DNA of 64,000 bases from Maricaulis salignorans (GTDB lineage Bacteria > Pseudomonadota > Alphaproteobacteria > Caulobacterales > Maricaulaceae), in NCBI RefSeq assembly GCF_900103475.1, contig NZ_FNHG01000001.1, positions 310,001 to 374,000 of the forward strand, written 5' to 3'. Shown here in pieces: positions 1 to 10,205 of the stretch. The position numbers and the translations under genes are program-made. The stretch's first letter is position 1. The number at the start of each line of letters is the position of its first letter. The notes under the pieces were generated by a model that saw nothing but the letters and a program-made list of their open reading frames with translations, made no database searches and was not told the DNA's origin.

Positions 1-3000
1 TCACAGCCACATTCACCTTCTCTGAAAATGTCACGGGCTTTACCATCGATGACATTGTCGTCAGCAATGGTGTGGCCTCTTCATTTGCGGGCACCGGTGC
101 TGTCTATACCGTCACGATTGTACCGGTTGCCGCGGGGCCGATCACGGTCGACGTCGCCTCCGGGGCCGCTCAAAACGGTGGTGCCATCAATAACAGCGCC
201 GCGCCCCAATACTCCGTTACGGCCGCCTCACTCGGGCCGATTGCCACGATCACGAGTACCACGCCGTCGATTACAGGCGCAGGCTTCATCCCGATTTCGG
301 TTGCGTTCGACGAGGACGTAGCGGGGCTCGCCGGCCCAGATTTTGTCGTAACCGGCGGAGGGGCCCCAGTCGCCTTCGGCGGTGCGGGTTCGACCTATAG
401 TTTCTTTGTCAGTGCGACAGGCGGCGTGGATCTCGTTATCGGCCTTCCCGCTTCATCCGCGACCGCAGTGGCCGGCGGCGCCCCGAATCGTCTGGGCCCC
501 GATCTGGTCATCCCGGTCGCCGTGGTGCCATCAATCCCGACAGTCGTGATCGCATCTGCGGCCGCCGATCCCGTCACCGCGTCGACTTTCGACCTGACCG
601 TGACATTTTCGGAGGATGTGACGGGCTTCACCATCGCGGACCTGTCGGTCTCTGGCGGTGAAGTTTCGACATTCAGCGGGTCGGGCGCGGTCTATGCCGT
701 AACCATCGCGCCCACGCGTGATGGAACCCTGACGGTGGACATCGCCGGCTCCGCGGCCACCAGCAGCACCGGCGGCGGGAATACGGCCGCGGCCCAGTTC
801 TCGATCACCGTGAACCAGCAATTGCCGCAACCCGTCATCACCAGCGCCCTGTCCGGAACGGTTTCGGGTGCCTTCGATATCGTGGTCAATTTCAACGAGC
901 CGGTGACCGGCTTCGACATTACCGATCTGACGGTCGGAAATGGTGCGGCGAGCAATTTCGCCGGCAGCGGCACCGCCTATACAGCCACGATCACGCCTGC
1001 CGCCGATGGCGCCGTCACGGTTGACATCGCTGCGGCTGCAGCTGTGGACGTCAGTGCGGGCGCCAGCCTGGTTGCGGCCCAGTATTCGATCACCAACGAT
1101 GAAACCGGAGCGACGCCGACCCTCGCCTCGGCCGCCGCCGATCCCTTCTCCGGGTCGTTCGTGCTGAATGTAACCTTCGATGAAGCGGTGACGGGTTTCG
1201 CCGCCAGCGATCTGACCGTCGGCAATGGCACAGCTTCCGGCCTGGCCGGCTCCGGCGCGGCCTATACCGTCACCATCACGCCGTCGGCTTCGGGTGTCGT
1301 GACTGTCGATATGGCCCCCGGCAAGGTCGGCGATGCGGCCGGTAACCCCAATCTGGTTGCCGCCCAATTCTCCATCACGGCCGATATTACAGCGCCATCC
1401 GGCTATGCTGTCTCCCTCGACCAGGATCCGATCAACTCCGGCAATGAGACGGCGCTGTCGTTCAGCTATACCGGCTTCGAGGTCGGTGCGACGCTCGATT
1501 ACACCATCTCCAGCGATGGTGGCGGCGCCTCGATTTCCGACAGCGTCCTTGTGTCCGCGGCCGCAGGCACGATCTCCGGCCTTGATGGCTCCGGCCTTGG
1601 CGACGGGACCGTCACCCTGACGGCCGCCCTGACCGATGTGCTCGGCAATATTGGTGCCGACGAGACCGATACGGCGACCAAGGATACGGCCGCACCGTCT
1701 GTGGTCCTGTCGAGCGTCGCCACTGACCCGGTCTCCGGGGGCTTCACGCTTGACATCGTCTTCTCCGAATCCGTCACCGGCTTTGCTATTGGTGACCTGA
1801 CGGTCGGGAATGGTGCAGCCTCGGCCTTCGCCGGTGCGGGCACCACCTATTCGGCCACGATCACGCCGGCTGCCGATGGCGCGGTGACTGTCGATGTCGC
1901 CGCCGCTGCCGCCCAGGACGCGGCGGGCAATGACAATACAGCTGCAACCCAGTTCTCGATCACCAATGACGAAACCGCTCCGAGCGTGGTGCTGTCGACA
2001 GTCTCCGCTGATCCGGTCGCCGGTGCCTTCACGCTTGATATCGTGTTCTCGGAATCCGTCACCGGCTTTGCCGTCGGCGATCTGACGGTGGGCAATGGTG
2101 CGGCCTCGGCCTTCGCCGGCTCGGGCACGACCTATTCCGCGACGATTACGCCGGCCGGCGATGGCGCTGTCACTGTTGATGTCGCCGCCGCTGCGGCCCA
2201 GGATTCGGCGGGCAATGACAATACGGCTGCCACCCAGTTCTCGATCACCAATGACGAGACCGGACCGAGTGTCGTCCTGTCATCGGTCTCGACCGATCCT
2301 GTCTCCGGCGCCTTCACGCTTGATGTTGTCTTCTCGGAATCTGTCACCGGCTTTGCCGTGGGCGATCTGAGTGTTGGCAATGGTGCGGCCTCGGCTTTCG
2401 CCGGTTCCGGTGACACTTATTCAGTGACGATTACCCCGGCCGGCGATGGCCTGGTGACCGTTGATGTCGCCGCCGCTGCCGCCCAGGATGCCGCCGGCAA
2501 TGCCAATAGTGCCGCGACCCAGTTCTCGATCACCCGGGATGGTACGGCACCGACTGTCGCGCTCTCGACGGTATCGGCTGACCCGGTCTCCGGCGCCTTT
2601 ACGCTGGATATTGTCTTCTCGGAATCCGTCACCGGCTTTGCCGTGGGCGATCTGAGCGTTGGCAATGGTGCCGCCTCGGCGTTCGCCGGTACGGGCACCA
2701 CCTATTCCGCGACCATTACCCCGTCCGGTGATGGTGCGGTCACCGTCGATGTCGCGGCTGCGGCCGCCCAGGACAGTGCCGGCAATGGCAATACGGCTGC
2801 GACGCAGTTCTCGATCACCAATGACGAGACCGCGCCGACCCTCGTGCTGTCGACCCTCAGCGGCGATCCGGTTTCCGGCGCCTTCACGCTTGATGTTGTC
2901 TTCTCGGAATCTGTTACCGGCTTCGCCGCCGGCGATCTGACGGTGGGCAATGGTGTGGCCTCCGCCTTCGCAGGCTCGGGCACGACCTATTCGGCGACCA

Positions 3001-6000
3001 TCACGCCGTCAGCGGATGGCGCGGTGACAGTCGATGTTGCGGCGGCCGCCGCCCAGGACAGCGCCGGCAATGACAACAACGCTGCGACCCAGTTCTCCAT
3101 CACCAATGACGGCACGCTGCCGACGCTGGTTCTGTCGACGGTCAGCGGCGACCCTGTCTCCGGCGCCTTCACGCTCGATATTGTCTTCTCTGAATCCGTC
3201 ACCGGCTTTGGTCTCGCCGATCTGAACATCGGCAATGGTGCGGCCTCCGCCCTTGCCGGCTCGGGCGACACCTATTCGGCGACCATCACTCCGGCCGCCG
3301 ATGGCCTGGTAACTGTTGATGTTGCCGCCGCCGCCGCACAGGACAGCGCCGGCAATGACAATGTCGCTGCGAGCCAGTTCTCGATTACCAGCGATGGCAC
3401 GGCCCCGACCGTTGTGTTGTCGACCGCCTCGTCTGACCCGGTCTCCGGTGCCTTCACGCTCAGTGTTGTGTTCTCGGAATCCGTCAGCGGCTTTGGCCTC
3501 GGCGATCTCAATGTTGGCAATGGCGCCGCCTCGGCCTTCGCCGGTGCGGGCACCACCTATTCGGCGACGATTACCCCGGCCGGTGATGGTGCTGTCACCG
3601 TCGATGTCGCTGCTGCGGCAGCCCAGGACAGTGCCGGCAATGACAATCTCGCGGCGAGCCAGTTTTCGATCACCAGCGACGGCACGGCGCCGGGCTTGGT
3701 GATTACCGGCCCGGCCGGCACCCAGACGGGCGCCTTTACCGCCAGCTTTACCTTCACCGAAAGCGTCAGCGGCTTTGCCGTTGGCGATATCGTGGTGGCC
3801 AATGGTGCGGCCTCGGCCTTCGCCGGATCCGGTGCGGCCTACACCGCGACGATCACACCGGCCGCTGATGGTCCGGTTACCGTTGACGTCGCAGCCGGTG
3901 TCGCCAGCGATCCTGCCGGCAACGCCAATACGGCCGCTTCCCAGCTGAGCATCAATGCCGATATCAGCGCGCCAACCGTCCTGTCGGTCATTGTCTCCGA
4001 CAGCGATCTGACTGTCAGCGATATCGGGACCAGCTTCACGATTGCGGCGACCTTCTCTGAAGCGCTTGATTCCGCAGTTGAGCCTGACTTCGCCTTCGTT
4101 GGCGCTGATCTCTCGGCCACGCTGAGCCTGCAGTCTTCCGCCTGGTCCAGTGGCGATACCGTCTACACGGCCAGCTATGACCTGCTCGATAGCGGCCTGA
4201 TGGCTGATGATATCGATGTCACCGTCTCCGGTGCTGCCGATGTCGCCGGTAATCTGCTCGCAGATTCGACGACGCCGGATCTCTTCAGCGTCGAATTGCG
4301 CCGGGGTGGCATCACGATCGCCCAGACCGTCGAGGGCGCCGTTGACGGTGAGTTCGATTTCACCGGCGATCTCGGCAGTTTCGCCATCGCAACCTCCGGC
4401 CAGACCGGCTCGCGCGCTTTCACCGATCTCATCGCGGGTAGTTACACGATCACGCCAGCAGCCGAAGACGGATTCAGCGCTGACGGAGCCAGCTGTTCCG
4501 GCGGCACGACTTCGGTCGACGGGACAACCGGTGCCGTCACCATCGTCCTGGCTCCGGCTGACTCGGTGACCTGCACATTCGCTGCGATCGCCGATCCGGA
4601 GATTGATGAGACCGCCATTCCAACGGTGGAGCTGGCGCTGGATTCCGCGATCGATAATCCGGCGGGCGTCAGCACGAGCTTCTCCCTGTCGAATACGGGT
4701 GGCTCGCCCTTCACCTTCACGGCGGCAACCGACGTGACATGGCTCGATGTGGATCCGACATCCGGGTCTATTCCGGCCGAGGGTTCGCTCGAATTCACCA
4801 TCACCTTCAATGACGGCGTCCTCGATCTGGCTCCCGGTAGCTATACGGCGAATATCACCATTACCGAGACCGGGACCCCGGCGCAAAAGCCCCTGGGCGC
4901 GAGCGCCAATACACTCAATGTGGTGACCATCCCGGTCACGATCACGCTGCAGCCGCGTGAGGGCACGTTGACGATTATCGCCACGACGGCCCCCTCGCAG
5001 GCCGGTGACGGTGTCTTCAACTATACCTCCACCCTGGCTCAGCTGGACGGTCTGTCGCTTTCAACGGTGGCCGGTACCGCCAGCTCCGGCGCGCTCACCG
5101 TGCTTCGTGGCACTTACAGCCTGACCCAGACGACCTCGGAAGGTTGGGCCCTGAATTCGATGAGCTGTACCGGCGATACCGATGGGGGGTCTACCTTCGA
5201 CCTCGACACCGGCACCATGGTCATCGACCTCGATCCCGAGGAGAGCATGGTCTGTACCTTTGCCAATCGGCGCGATGAGGACTTCATCCGTGAGATCACG
5301 CAAAGCGCAATCCGCAGCTTTATGGCGGCTCGTGCCGATCAGATCCTGACCAATTCGCCAGAATTGTCGGGCCGGATGCGTGGCAGCCGGATGTCGGCAA
5401 CGCCGAACCGCTTTGCCGCCGACTATGCCGATGGCCGCTTCTCGGCCGATCTGTCGACCAGCCTGTCAGCGATCCGCCAGGCGGCGGAAAATGGCCAACC
5501 GCAAATGCCGGGAGCGACCCAGTTCAATCTCGACGGCCAGACCGGCATCGCCAGCCTCGATGTCTGGGCCCAGGCGACCTATACCAGCATCGATGACAAT
5601 CGCGCCGGCCTCGATGCCAGCTCGACCTTCGGGCTCTACTATCTCGGTGTCGACATGATGGCGTCCGAGGACCTGCTCGTCGGAGCCCTGCTGCAATGGG
5701 ATCACGCCGAGACTGTCACTGGCACCTATCGCAGCGAAGTGAGCGGCGATGGCTGGCTGGCCGGGCCCTATATGGTCGCCCGTCTCGCCGAGAATGTGTA
5801 TCTCGATGCACGCGGTGCCTGGGGACGCTCGGAGAATGATGTCAATCCGATCGGCCTGTATACCGATGCCTTCGAGACCAGCCGCTGGTTGGTTGAGGCC
5901 AATCTGACCGGTGAAATGACCTCCGGAAACTGGCGCCTTTCGCCACAGATCGGCATCGCCTACTTCAATGAAGAGCAGGACTCTTACACCGATACGCTCG

Positions 6001-6332
6001 GCTTCCTGATCCCGAGTCAGGAAATCACGCTTGGCCGGATCAATGCCGGACCGGAGCTCGCCTACCGCTTCGTCAATGCCGAGGGTGGCTATTTCGAGCC
6101 TTATGTCCGGCTCACGGCCCTGTGGGATTATGATGATGCCGATGTCTACAATGCCGCCGGCAATCTTCAGGGCATTGGCGGACTCCGGGCTGATGCCCGC
6201 TTCGGCCTCACAGCCGAACTGCCCAATGGCGGGCTGATCTCCGGTGAAATCGGGATTATCGGTCTCGGACTTGGCGATTTTGAAGCCAATAACGCCATGC
6301 TGCGTATCCGCCTGCCCCTGAGTATGGAATAG
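1..6332 (+). CDS. Giant autotransporter adhesin with Ig-like repeats (5' truncated)
   Basis: The reading frame is open from base 3, so the true start and the signal peptide lie upstream of the window; 2109 codons are visible. The first two thirds are tandem Ig-like units of about 95 residues (Big_12 type), with recurring motifs FSESVTGFAVGDL, YSATITP, VTVDVAAAAAQD and AGN. An unrelated domain interrupts them around 1380-1680. After the repeats come a divergent Ig-like unit, two prealbumin-like segments each with a pair of cysteines (around 4490-4575 and 5165-5260), and a BACON-like segment between them. The last roughly 260 residues, from about 5550, form an autotransporter beta-barrel with alternating aromatic strands and C-terminal residues RIRLPLSME. 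The expected role is a surface-displayed adhesin or biofilm protein secreted through its own barrel (type V). The family assignment is firm; the binding partner is unknown. Confidence 0.9.
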   Translation, partial: TATFTFSENVTGFTIDDIVVSNGVASSFAGTGAVYTVTIVPVAAGPITVDVASGAAQNGGAINNSAAPQYSVTAASLGPIATITSTTPSITGAGFIPISVAFDEDVAGLAGPDFVVTGGGAPVAFGGAGSTYSFFVSATGGVDLVIGLPASSATAVAGGAPNRLGPDLVIPVAVVPSIPTVVIASAAADPVTASTFDLTVTFSEDVTGFTIADLSVSGGEVSTFSGSGAVYAVTIAPTRDGTLTVDIAGSAATSSTGGGNTAAAQFSITVNQQLPQPVITSALSGTVSGAFDIVVNFNEPVTGFDITDLTVGNGAASNFAGSGTAYTATITPAADGAVTVDIAAAAAVDVSAGASLVAAQYSITNDETGATPTLASAAADPFSGSFVLNVTFDEAVTGFAASDLTVGNGTASGLAGSGAAYTVTITPSASGVVTVDMAPGKVGDAAGNPNLVAAQFSITADITAPSGYAVSLDQDPINSGNETALSFSYTGFEVGATLDYTISSDGGGASISDSVLVSAAAGTISGLDGSGLGDGTVTLTAALTDVLGNIGADETDTATKDTAAPSVVLSSVATDPVSGGFTLDIVFSESVTGFAIGDLTVGNGAASAFAGAGTTYSATITPAADGAVTVDVAAAAAQDAAGNDNTAATQFSITNDETAPSVVLSTVSADPVAGAFTLDIVFSESVTGFAVGDLTVGNGAASAFAGSGTTYSATITPAGDGAVTVDVAAAAAQDSAGNDNTAATQFSITNDETGPSVVLSSVSTDPVSGAFTLDVVFSESVTGFAVGDLSVGNGAASAFAGSGDTYSVTITPAGDGLVTVDVAAAAAQDAAGNANSAATQFSITRDGTAPTVALSTVSADPVSGAFTLDIVFSESVTGFAVGDLSVGNGAASAFAGTGTTYSATITPSGDGAVTVDVAAAAAQDSAGNGNTAATQFSITNDETAPTLVLSTLSGDPVSGAFTLDVVFSESVTGFAAGDLTVGNGVASAFAGSGTTYSATITPSADGAVTVDVAAAAAQDSAGNDNNAATQFSITNDGTLPTLVLSTVSGDPVSGAFTLDIVFSESVTGFGLADLNIGNGAASALAGSGDTYSATITPAADGLVTVDVAAAAAQDSAGNDNVAASQFSITSDGTAPTVVLSTASSDPVSGAFTLSVVFSESVSGFGLGDLNVGNGAASAFAGAGTTYSATITPAGDGAVTVDVAAAAAQDSAGNDNLAASQFSITSDGTAPGLVITGPAGTQTGAFTASFTFTESVSGFAVGDIVVANGAASAFAGSGAAYTATITPAADGPVTVDVAAGVASDPAGNANTAASQLSINADISAPTVLSVIVSDSDLTVSDIGTSFTIAATFSEALDSAVEPDFAFVGADLSATLSLQSSAWSSGDTVYTASYDLLDSGLMADDIDVTVSGAADVAGNLLADSTTPDLFSVELRRGGITIAQTVEGAVDGEFDFTGDLGSFAIATSGQTGSRAFTDLIAGSYTITPAAEDGFSADGASCSGGTTSVDGTTGAVTIVLAPADSVTCTFAAIADPEIDETAIPTVELALDSAIDNPAGVSTSFSLSNTGGSPFTFTAATDVTWLDVDPTSGSIPAEGSLEFTITFNDGVLDLAPGSYTANITITETGTPAQKPLGASANTLNVVTIPVTITLQPREGTLTIIATTAPSQAGDGVFNYTSTLAQLDGLSLSTVAGTASSGALTVLRGTYSLTQTTSEGWALNSMSCTGDTDGGSTFDLDTGTMVIDLDPEESMVCTFANRRDEDFIREITQSAIRSFMAARADQILTNSPELSGRMRGSRMSATPNRFAADYADGRFSADLSTSLSAIRQAAENGQPQMPGATQFNLDGQTGIASLDVWAQATYTSIDDNRAGLDASSTFGLYYLGVDMMASEDLLVGALLQWDHAETVTGTYRSEVSGDGWLAGPYMVARLAENVYLDARGAWGRSENDVNPIGLYTDAFETSRWLVEANLTGEMTSGNWRLSPQIGIAYFNEEQDSYTDTLGFLIPSQEITLGRINAGPELAYRFVNAEGGYFEPYVRLTALWDYDDADVYNAAGNLQGIGGLRADARFGLTAELPNGGLISGEIGIIGLGLGDFEANNAMLRIRLPLSME
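1690..3965 (+). repeat. Tandem 285-bp coding repeats within the adhesin
   Basis: The codon for the Val of the SVTGF motif falls at 1773, 2058, 2343, 2628, 2913, 3198 and 3483, an exact 285-bp period, and then at 3765 (282 bp). Earlier, more diverged units sit at 30, 318, 618, 903 and 1188. The units from 1773 to 3483 are highly similar at DNA level, which suggests recent expansion by recombination. Such arrays are prone to copy-number change and to assembly collapse. Confidence 0.92.
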
Positions 6333-6367
6333 GCGCCGGCCGGGTTCGGCCGAACTGAATACCGTGT

Positions 6368-6400
6368 CCGGCCCGCCTCTTTGGCGGGCCGGCTGGTTTT
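6368..6400 (+). terminator. Rho-independent terminator after the adhesin
   Basis: A perfect 10-bp stem (CCGGCCCGCC at 6368-6377 with GGCGGGCCGG at 6383-6392) and a 5-nt loop are followed by CTGGTTTT. It lies 36 bp past the adhesin stop codon and separates that gene from the secretion operon. Confidence 0.8.
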
Positions 6401-6491
6401 CGGGCCGGGACAGTCAGCGTCTACAGCCTGTCGATCCACCCATGGCGCCGCCGCAATGGGGCGTACACAAACCCGCGAAATGTATTAGTCT

Positions 6492-8090
6492 GTGAGCATG
6501 GAAATCGATCGGGCCAGATTGCGGGAAATGACGGCGGCCGGGCATTTGACCGCGGCCGAGGCGGCTCATGCCGATGCCCTGCTGAGCCGCACCGGGGAGC
6601 CGATCGACCAGGTCCTCACCCAGCTCGGCCTGCTGACGGAAGCTTTTCTGGCCCGGTACTTCGCCACTTCTGCCGATTGCGAGCTCTGCCTCGACCTGTC
6701 CGCAGTGGATCCCGGCTCGATCGCCGATCGCGACCCGGACCTCAATGCGGACTTCATCCTGACCGAGCGGGCCATCCCGATTTCTATCGAATCCGATGGA
6801 GTGGTCGCAGCGGTGATTGATCCGTTGCGCGATGAGGGCCTGCGCGGCCTGGCCTTTGCGCTTGGCCGTCCGGTTCGTCCGGTCGTCACCACACCCTCGC
6901 AATTCAATGCGCTCTATCAGCGGCGCTTCAATGACCGGGCCGGTCAGGCCAGCGACCGCGAGTTTGACGTCACGGCCGACTTTGACCGGCTCAAGGATAT
7001 GGCGAGCACCGCACCGGTCGTGCGGTTGGTCAATCGTCTCATCACGGCCGCGGCCAGCGCACGGGCCACCGATATTCATATCGAACCGGGACCACGCGAA
7101 GCTGCGGTCCGGCTTCGCGTTGACGGCGTTCTGCGCGATATGGAAAATCTTGATACGGCCCAGGCCCTCGCCGCGATCTCGCGCATCAAGGTCCTGGCCG
7201 AACTGGATATTGCCGAACGCCGGCGGCCCCAGGACGGACGCTTTTCCCTGCCGGTCGCCGGACGGGCGATCGATCTGCGTGTCTCGGTCGTGCCCGCCCA
7301 GCACGGCGAAAGCATGGTGGTCCGCCTGCTCGACCCGGAAGCCAGTCTCCAGGGGCTCGACGATCTCGGTCTGCCGGCGCAGGTAAAGGCGGTCGCGGAA
7401 TCGGTGCTGCAGCGCCCCCATGGCCTGATCCTGGTCACCGGGCCAACCGGGAGCGGCAAGACGACCACGCTGTATTCCTTCCTGCGCCAGCTCGCCGATG
7501 GCGAACGCAAGATCCTCACCATTGAAGACCCGATCGAATACCGCCTTTCCGGCATCGCACAATCGCAGACCAATCCGCTGATCGGGGTCTCATTCGCCAG
7601 CGCATTGCGCTCTTTCCTGCGCCATGATCCCGATGTGGTGATGGTCGGCGAAATCCGCGATACCGAGACGGCGCAGACTGCGGTCCAGGCGGCCATGACC
7701 GGGCATCTCGTGCTCTCGACCCTGCACACCAATGACGCCGCATCGGCGATTATCCGCCTGCTCGACATGGGTGTTGAGGACTATCTTCTATCTTCGACCC
7801 TTGTCGGCGTCTTCGCCCAGCGCCTGGTGCGGCGGACCTGTCCAAGCTGTTCGGGGCGTGGCTGCGCGGCCTGTCAGGATAGCGGCTTTCTCGGGCGCGT
7901 CGCGATTGCCGAGGGTTTTGAGGTCGACGAAGCCGTGCGCGAGGCGATCCGCCACGCTGCCTCGGGTCCGGGGCTTGCCCAGCTCCTGCTCCAGCAAGGC
8001 TTCATCCCGATGTCCCAGGACGGGCGCAACAAGGTGGATTCCGGTCTGACCACGATGGCCGAAGTCAATCGGGCGGTGGGACGTGCCTGA
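6492..8090 (+). CDS. gspE: Type II secretion system ATPase GspE
   Basis: This is the cytoplasmic hexameric ATPase that powers pseudopilus assembly at the inner membrane. Walker A GPTGSGKTTT lies near residue 317, the Walker B/Asp-box region DPDVVMVGEIRD near 379, and the His box LSTLHTNDA follows. The GspE tetracysteine zinc motif is present (CPSC then CAAC, residues about 450-462). The length of 532 aa is normal for the family. The GTG at 6492 gives MSMEIDRARL; the ATG at 6498 is an equally possible start. It is the first gene of the gsp operon and overlaps gspF by 8 bp. Confidence 0.95.
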   Translation: MSMEIDRARLREMTAAGHLTAAEAAHADALLSRTGEPIDQVLTQLGLLTEAFLARYFATSADCELCLDLSAVDPGSIADRDPDLNADFILTERAIPISIESDGVVAAVIDPLRDEGLRGLAFALGRPVRPVVTTPSQFNALYQRRFNDRAGQASDREFDVTADFDRLKDMASTAPVVRLVNRLITAAASARATDIHIEPGPREAAVRLRVDGVLRDMENLDTAQALAAISRIKVLAELDIAERRRPQDGRFSLPVAGRAIDLRVSVVPAQHGESMVVRLLDPEASLQGLDDLGLPAQVKAVAESVLQRPHGLILVTGPTGSGKTTTLYSFLRQLADGERKILTIEDPIEYRLSGIAQSQTNPLIGVSFASALRSFLRHDPDVVMVGEIRDTETAQTAVQAAMTGHLVLSTLHTNDAASAIIRLLDMGVEDYLLSSTLVGVFAQRLVRRTCPSCSGRGCAACQDSGFLGRVAIAEGFEVDEAVREAIRHAASGPGLAQLLLQQGFIPMSQDGRNKVDSGLTTMAEVNRAVGRA

Positions 8091-9321
8091 TCCGCGGCCT
8101 GGCGCACCGGGTACAGGACGGCCGGAAAGCTGGCGCTACACGATTGAGCAGCCCGATGGCCGTCTGCTGCGCGGCGAAGTCGTGGGTCGCACCGAGGCCG
8201 AGGCCCTGCTCAAGCTGAGAGCGCTCGGCGGCACGCCGCTGGAAATGACCCGCGCCGGCTCGGATGGCGGCCTGTTCAGTGGTCGGCGGGCGCATCTGGT
8301 GTCGTCGGAAGTTCTCGATTTTACCCGAGGTATTGCCGAGTTGATCGACGCCGGTATTCCCCTGCGCGACGCGCTCGCCAGCCTGGCCCAGCGCGAAAAG
8401 CGCCCGGTCCTGCGCGCCGCACTGGTGCGGATCGAGGACCAGGTCCGCAATGGCGAGGCCTTCAGCCAGGCGCTGGAAGCCGATAGCGGGCAGTTTCCGC
8501 GTCTCCTCATCGCGCTTGTGCGGGCCGGTGAGGCTTCGGGCCTGCTGGCCAAGAATCTGGTCGAGCTGGCAGCGCAGATGGAGGATGAGCGCAGCCTGCG
8601 TCAGGATCTCATCGGCCAGATGATCTATCCGATGGCGCTCGTGGTCCTGATCAGCCTGACCCTGGTCTTCCTGTCATTTTTCGTTCTGCCGCAATTCGAG
8701 ACCATCTTCCTCGACGCTGGCGTCGCACCGCCGCCGGAGACCGCTTTCGTGCTCGCCGCCGGGGCCTTCCTGCGTGCCTATGCCGTCTGGATCCCGCCCC
8801 TGATGATTGCTCTGGCGATTGGCGTCCGGCTGCTGGCGCGGCAATTCCGCAACGGGCTTGATCGTCTGCTGCAGCTGGTTCCTGTCCTCGGCGTGACCCT
8901 GCGCACGCTGGAGGCCGCGCGCTATTGCCGGACGCTCGGCCTCTTGCTGACCAGCGGCCAACCCCTGTCGCGGGCAGAAGCCGTCGCCCGCAGCGCCATT
9001 GCTTCGAGCGAATTGCAGGCGCGTTATGCCCGTGCCGGCGACGCCGTGCGGGCCGGTGAAAGCCTGTCGGTTGCGCTGGGTCGTGAAAACGTCCTGCCGG
9101 GCCAGGCCCTGCGTTTCATCGAGCTTGGCGAGAAGACCGGCCGGCTTGACGCCATGCTGACCCGCGCGGCGCAGCTGCATGACCGCGAAGTGCGCAATAT
9201 GCTCAAGCGGTCGGTTGAATTGATCGGACCGGTGATGATCGCCATACTCGGCCTGTGTGTGGGCGGCGTGATTGCTGCGGTGATGTCGGGGGTCCTGAGT
9301 CTCAATGAAGTGGTTTACTGA
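8083..9321 (+). CDS. gspF: Type II secretion inner-membrane platform protein GspF
   Basis: A 412-aa protein with two copies of the T2SSF helical domain and three hydrophobic segments: near residues 180-210, near 225-260, and at the C-terminus around IGPVMIAILGLCVGGVIAAV. GspF is the polytopic platform protein that couples the GspE ATPase to pseudopilin assembly. The N-terminal segment contains the usual GspF-type TIEQPDGRLLRGEV, which leads into the family's EAL..L region. The GTG start overlaps the gspE stop region, in keeping with translational coupling. Confidence 0.94.
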   Translation: MPDPRPGAPGTGRPESWRYTIEQPDGRLLRGEVVGRTEAEALLKLRALGGTPLEMTRAGSDGGLFSGRRAHLVSSEVLDFTRGIAELIDAGIPLRDALASLAQREKRPVLRAALVRIEDQVRNGEAFSQALEADSGQFPRLLIALVRAGEASGLLAKNLVELAAQMEDERSLRQDLIGQMIYPMALVVLISLTLVFLSFFVLPQFETIFLDAGVAPPPETAFVLAAGAFLRAYAVWIPPLMIALAIGVRLLARQFRNGLDRLLQLVPVLGVTLRTLEAARYCRTLGLLLTSGQPLSRAEAVARSAIASSELQARYARAGDAVRAGESLSVALGRENVLPGQALRFIELGEKTGRLDAMLTRAAQLHDREVRNMLKRSVELIGPVMIAILGLCVGGVIAAVMSGVLSLNEVVY

Positions 9322-9322
9322 C

Positions 9323-9757
9323 ATGACGAAGCCGGCTCCCGCCGCGAGATCCAGCGAACGCGGTATCACCCTGTTCGAACTCTTGGTGGTGCTGGTGATC
9401 CTGGCCCTGCTGGCGACCATCGTGGCGCCGCGGGTGATTGGTTATCTCGGTCGGTCGAAGACCGATGTCGCCCAGGCGCAATTATCCTCGATCGCGACCT
9501 CGCTTGAGCTCTTCTATCTCGATATGGGCCGCTATCCCGATATGGATGAGGGGCTTGAGGCGTTGATGGAGGCGCCCGAGGAGAGTGTGATGTGGCGCGG
9601 ACCCTATTTCGGCAATAGTTCCGGGTTCAATGATCCCTGGGGCCGGCCCTATCTCTATCTGCGCGTCGAGCCGGGCGATCGCTTCACCCTGTCCACACTC
9701 GGGCGCGATGGCGAAGTTGGCGGCGAGGGCGAAGATGGTGATCTGTCACGCAGCTGA
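9323..9757 (+). CDS. gspG: Major pseudopilin GspG
   Basis: The major subunit of the type II pseudopilus. The prepilin cleavage site is SSERG/ITLFELLVVLVILALLATI, with Glu at position +5 and a 20-residue hydrophobic helix. The C-terminal half holds the GspG calcium-site and WG-rich region (NSSGFNDPWGRPYLYLRVE). I prefer the ATG at 9323, one base after the gspF stop, giving 144 aa. An ATG at 9305 would add six residues and overlap gspF. Maturation needs a GspO-type prepilin peptidase, which is not encoded in this window. Confidence 0.93.
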   Translation: MTKPAPAARSSERGITLFELLVVLVILALLATIVAPRVIGYLGRSKTDVAQAQLSSIATSLELFYLDMGRYPDMDEGLEALMEAPEESVMWRGPYFGNSSGFNDPWGRPYLYLRVEPGDRFTLSTLGRDGEVGGEGEDGDLSRS

Positions 9758-10205
9758 TCCCCGGCGCGGATCGTCCGGCTCCGAACGGGGCATGACCCTG
9801 CTGGAATTGCTGATCGCGCTGAGTATCTTTGCTGCCATCGCGACATTGTCCGGCGTCGCCCTGTCCGGCTCGCTGGCGCATCTGCGCCATCAGCGTGCAG
9901 CGGAACTTCTGGTGTCCGATCTGCGCCGGGCCAGCCTGGCGGCCCGCAGCCTTGGCCGGGAAACCCGGATCAGCCTGTCGCCCGAAGGCTATGCCATTGA
10001 GGCGCTCGATATCGAGCGCGTCTGGCCGCGCGACGTGACGGCGCGCTGGCGCATACGCCAGGCCGGCTATTGGCAGACAGCGACCGGTCTTGCCCTGCCG
10101 GCGCGCACGGTCGCGTCGCCGGATGTCGAAGTGGAGATCATGCGCGGGGCTGACAGGATTGCGGTGCGGATCGATCCGGTGACGGGGCGCGTCCATGCCG
10201 GCTAG
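9735..10205 (+). CDS. gspH: Minor pseudopilin GspH
   Basis: A type II minor pseudopilin of about 156 aa. The prepilin motif is SERG/MTLLELLIALSIFAAIATL with Glu+5. The upstream ATG at 9735 (MVICHAADPRRG) overlaps the end of gspG by 23 bp; GTG at 9738 is an alternative. The open frame extends further upstream but only as a shadow of gspG. The beta-rich C-terminal half is poorly conserved, as is normal for GspH. Confidence 0.82.
   Translation: MVICHAADPRRGSSGSERGMTLLELLIALSIFAAIATLSGVALSGSLAHLRHQRAAELLVSDLRRASLAARSLGRETRISLSPEGYAIEALDIERVWPRDVTARWRIRQAGYWQTATGLALPARTVASPDVEVEIMRGADRIAVRIDPVTGRVHAG

Noticed and set aside
3009-4886. Long minus-strand open frame opposite the adhesin repeats
   Set aside because: It mirrors the repetitive, high-GC plus-strand gene, has low-complexity Arg/Gly-rich content and no ribosome-binding site or family match.
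1-6332. Repeat array considered as a CRISPR or non-coding satellite
   Set aside because: Units are 285 bp, in frame, and translate to Ig-like domains with an autotransporter barrel at the end.
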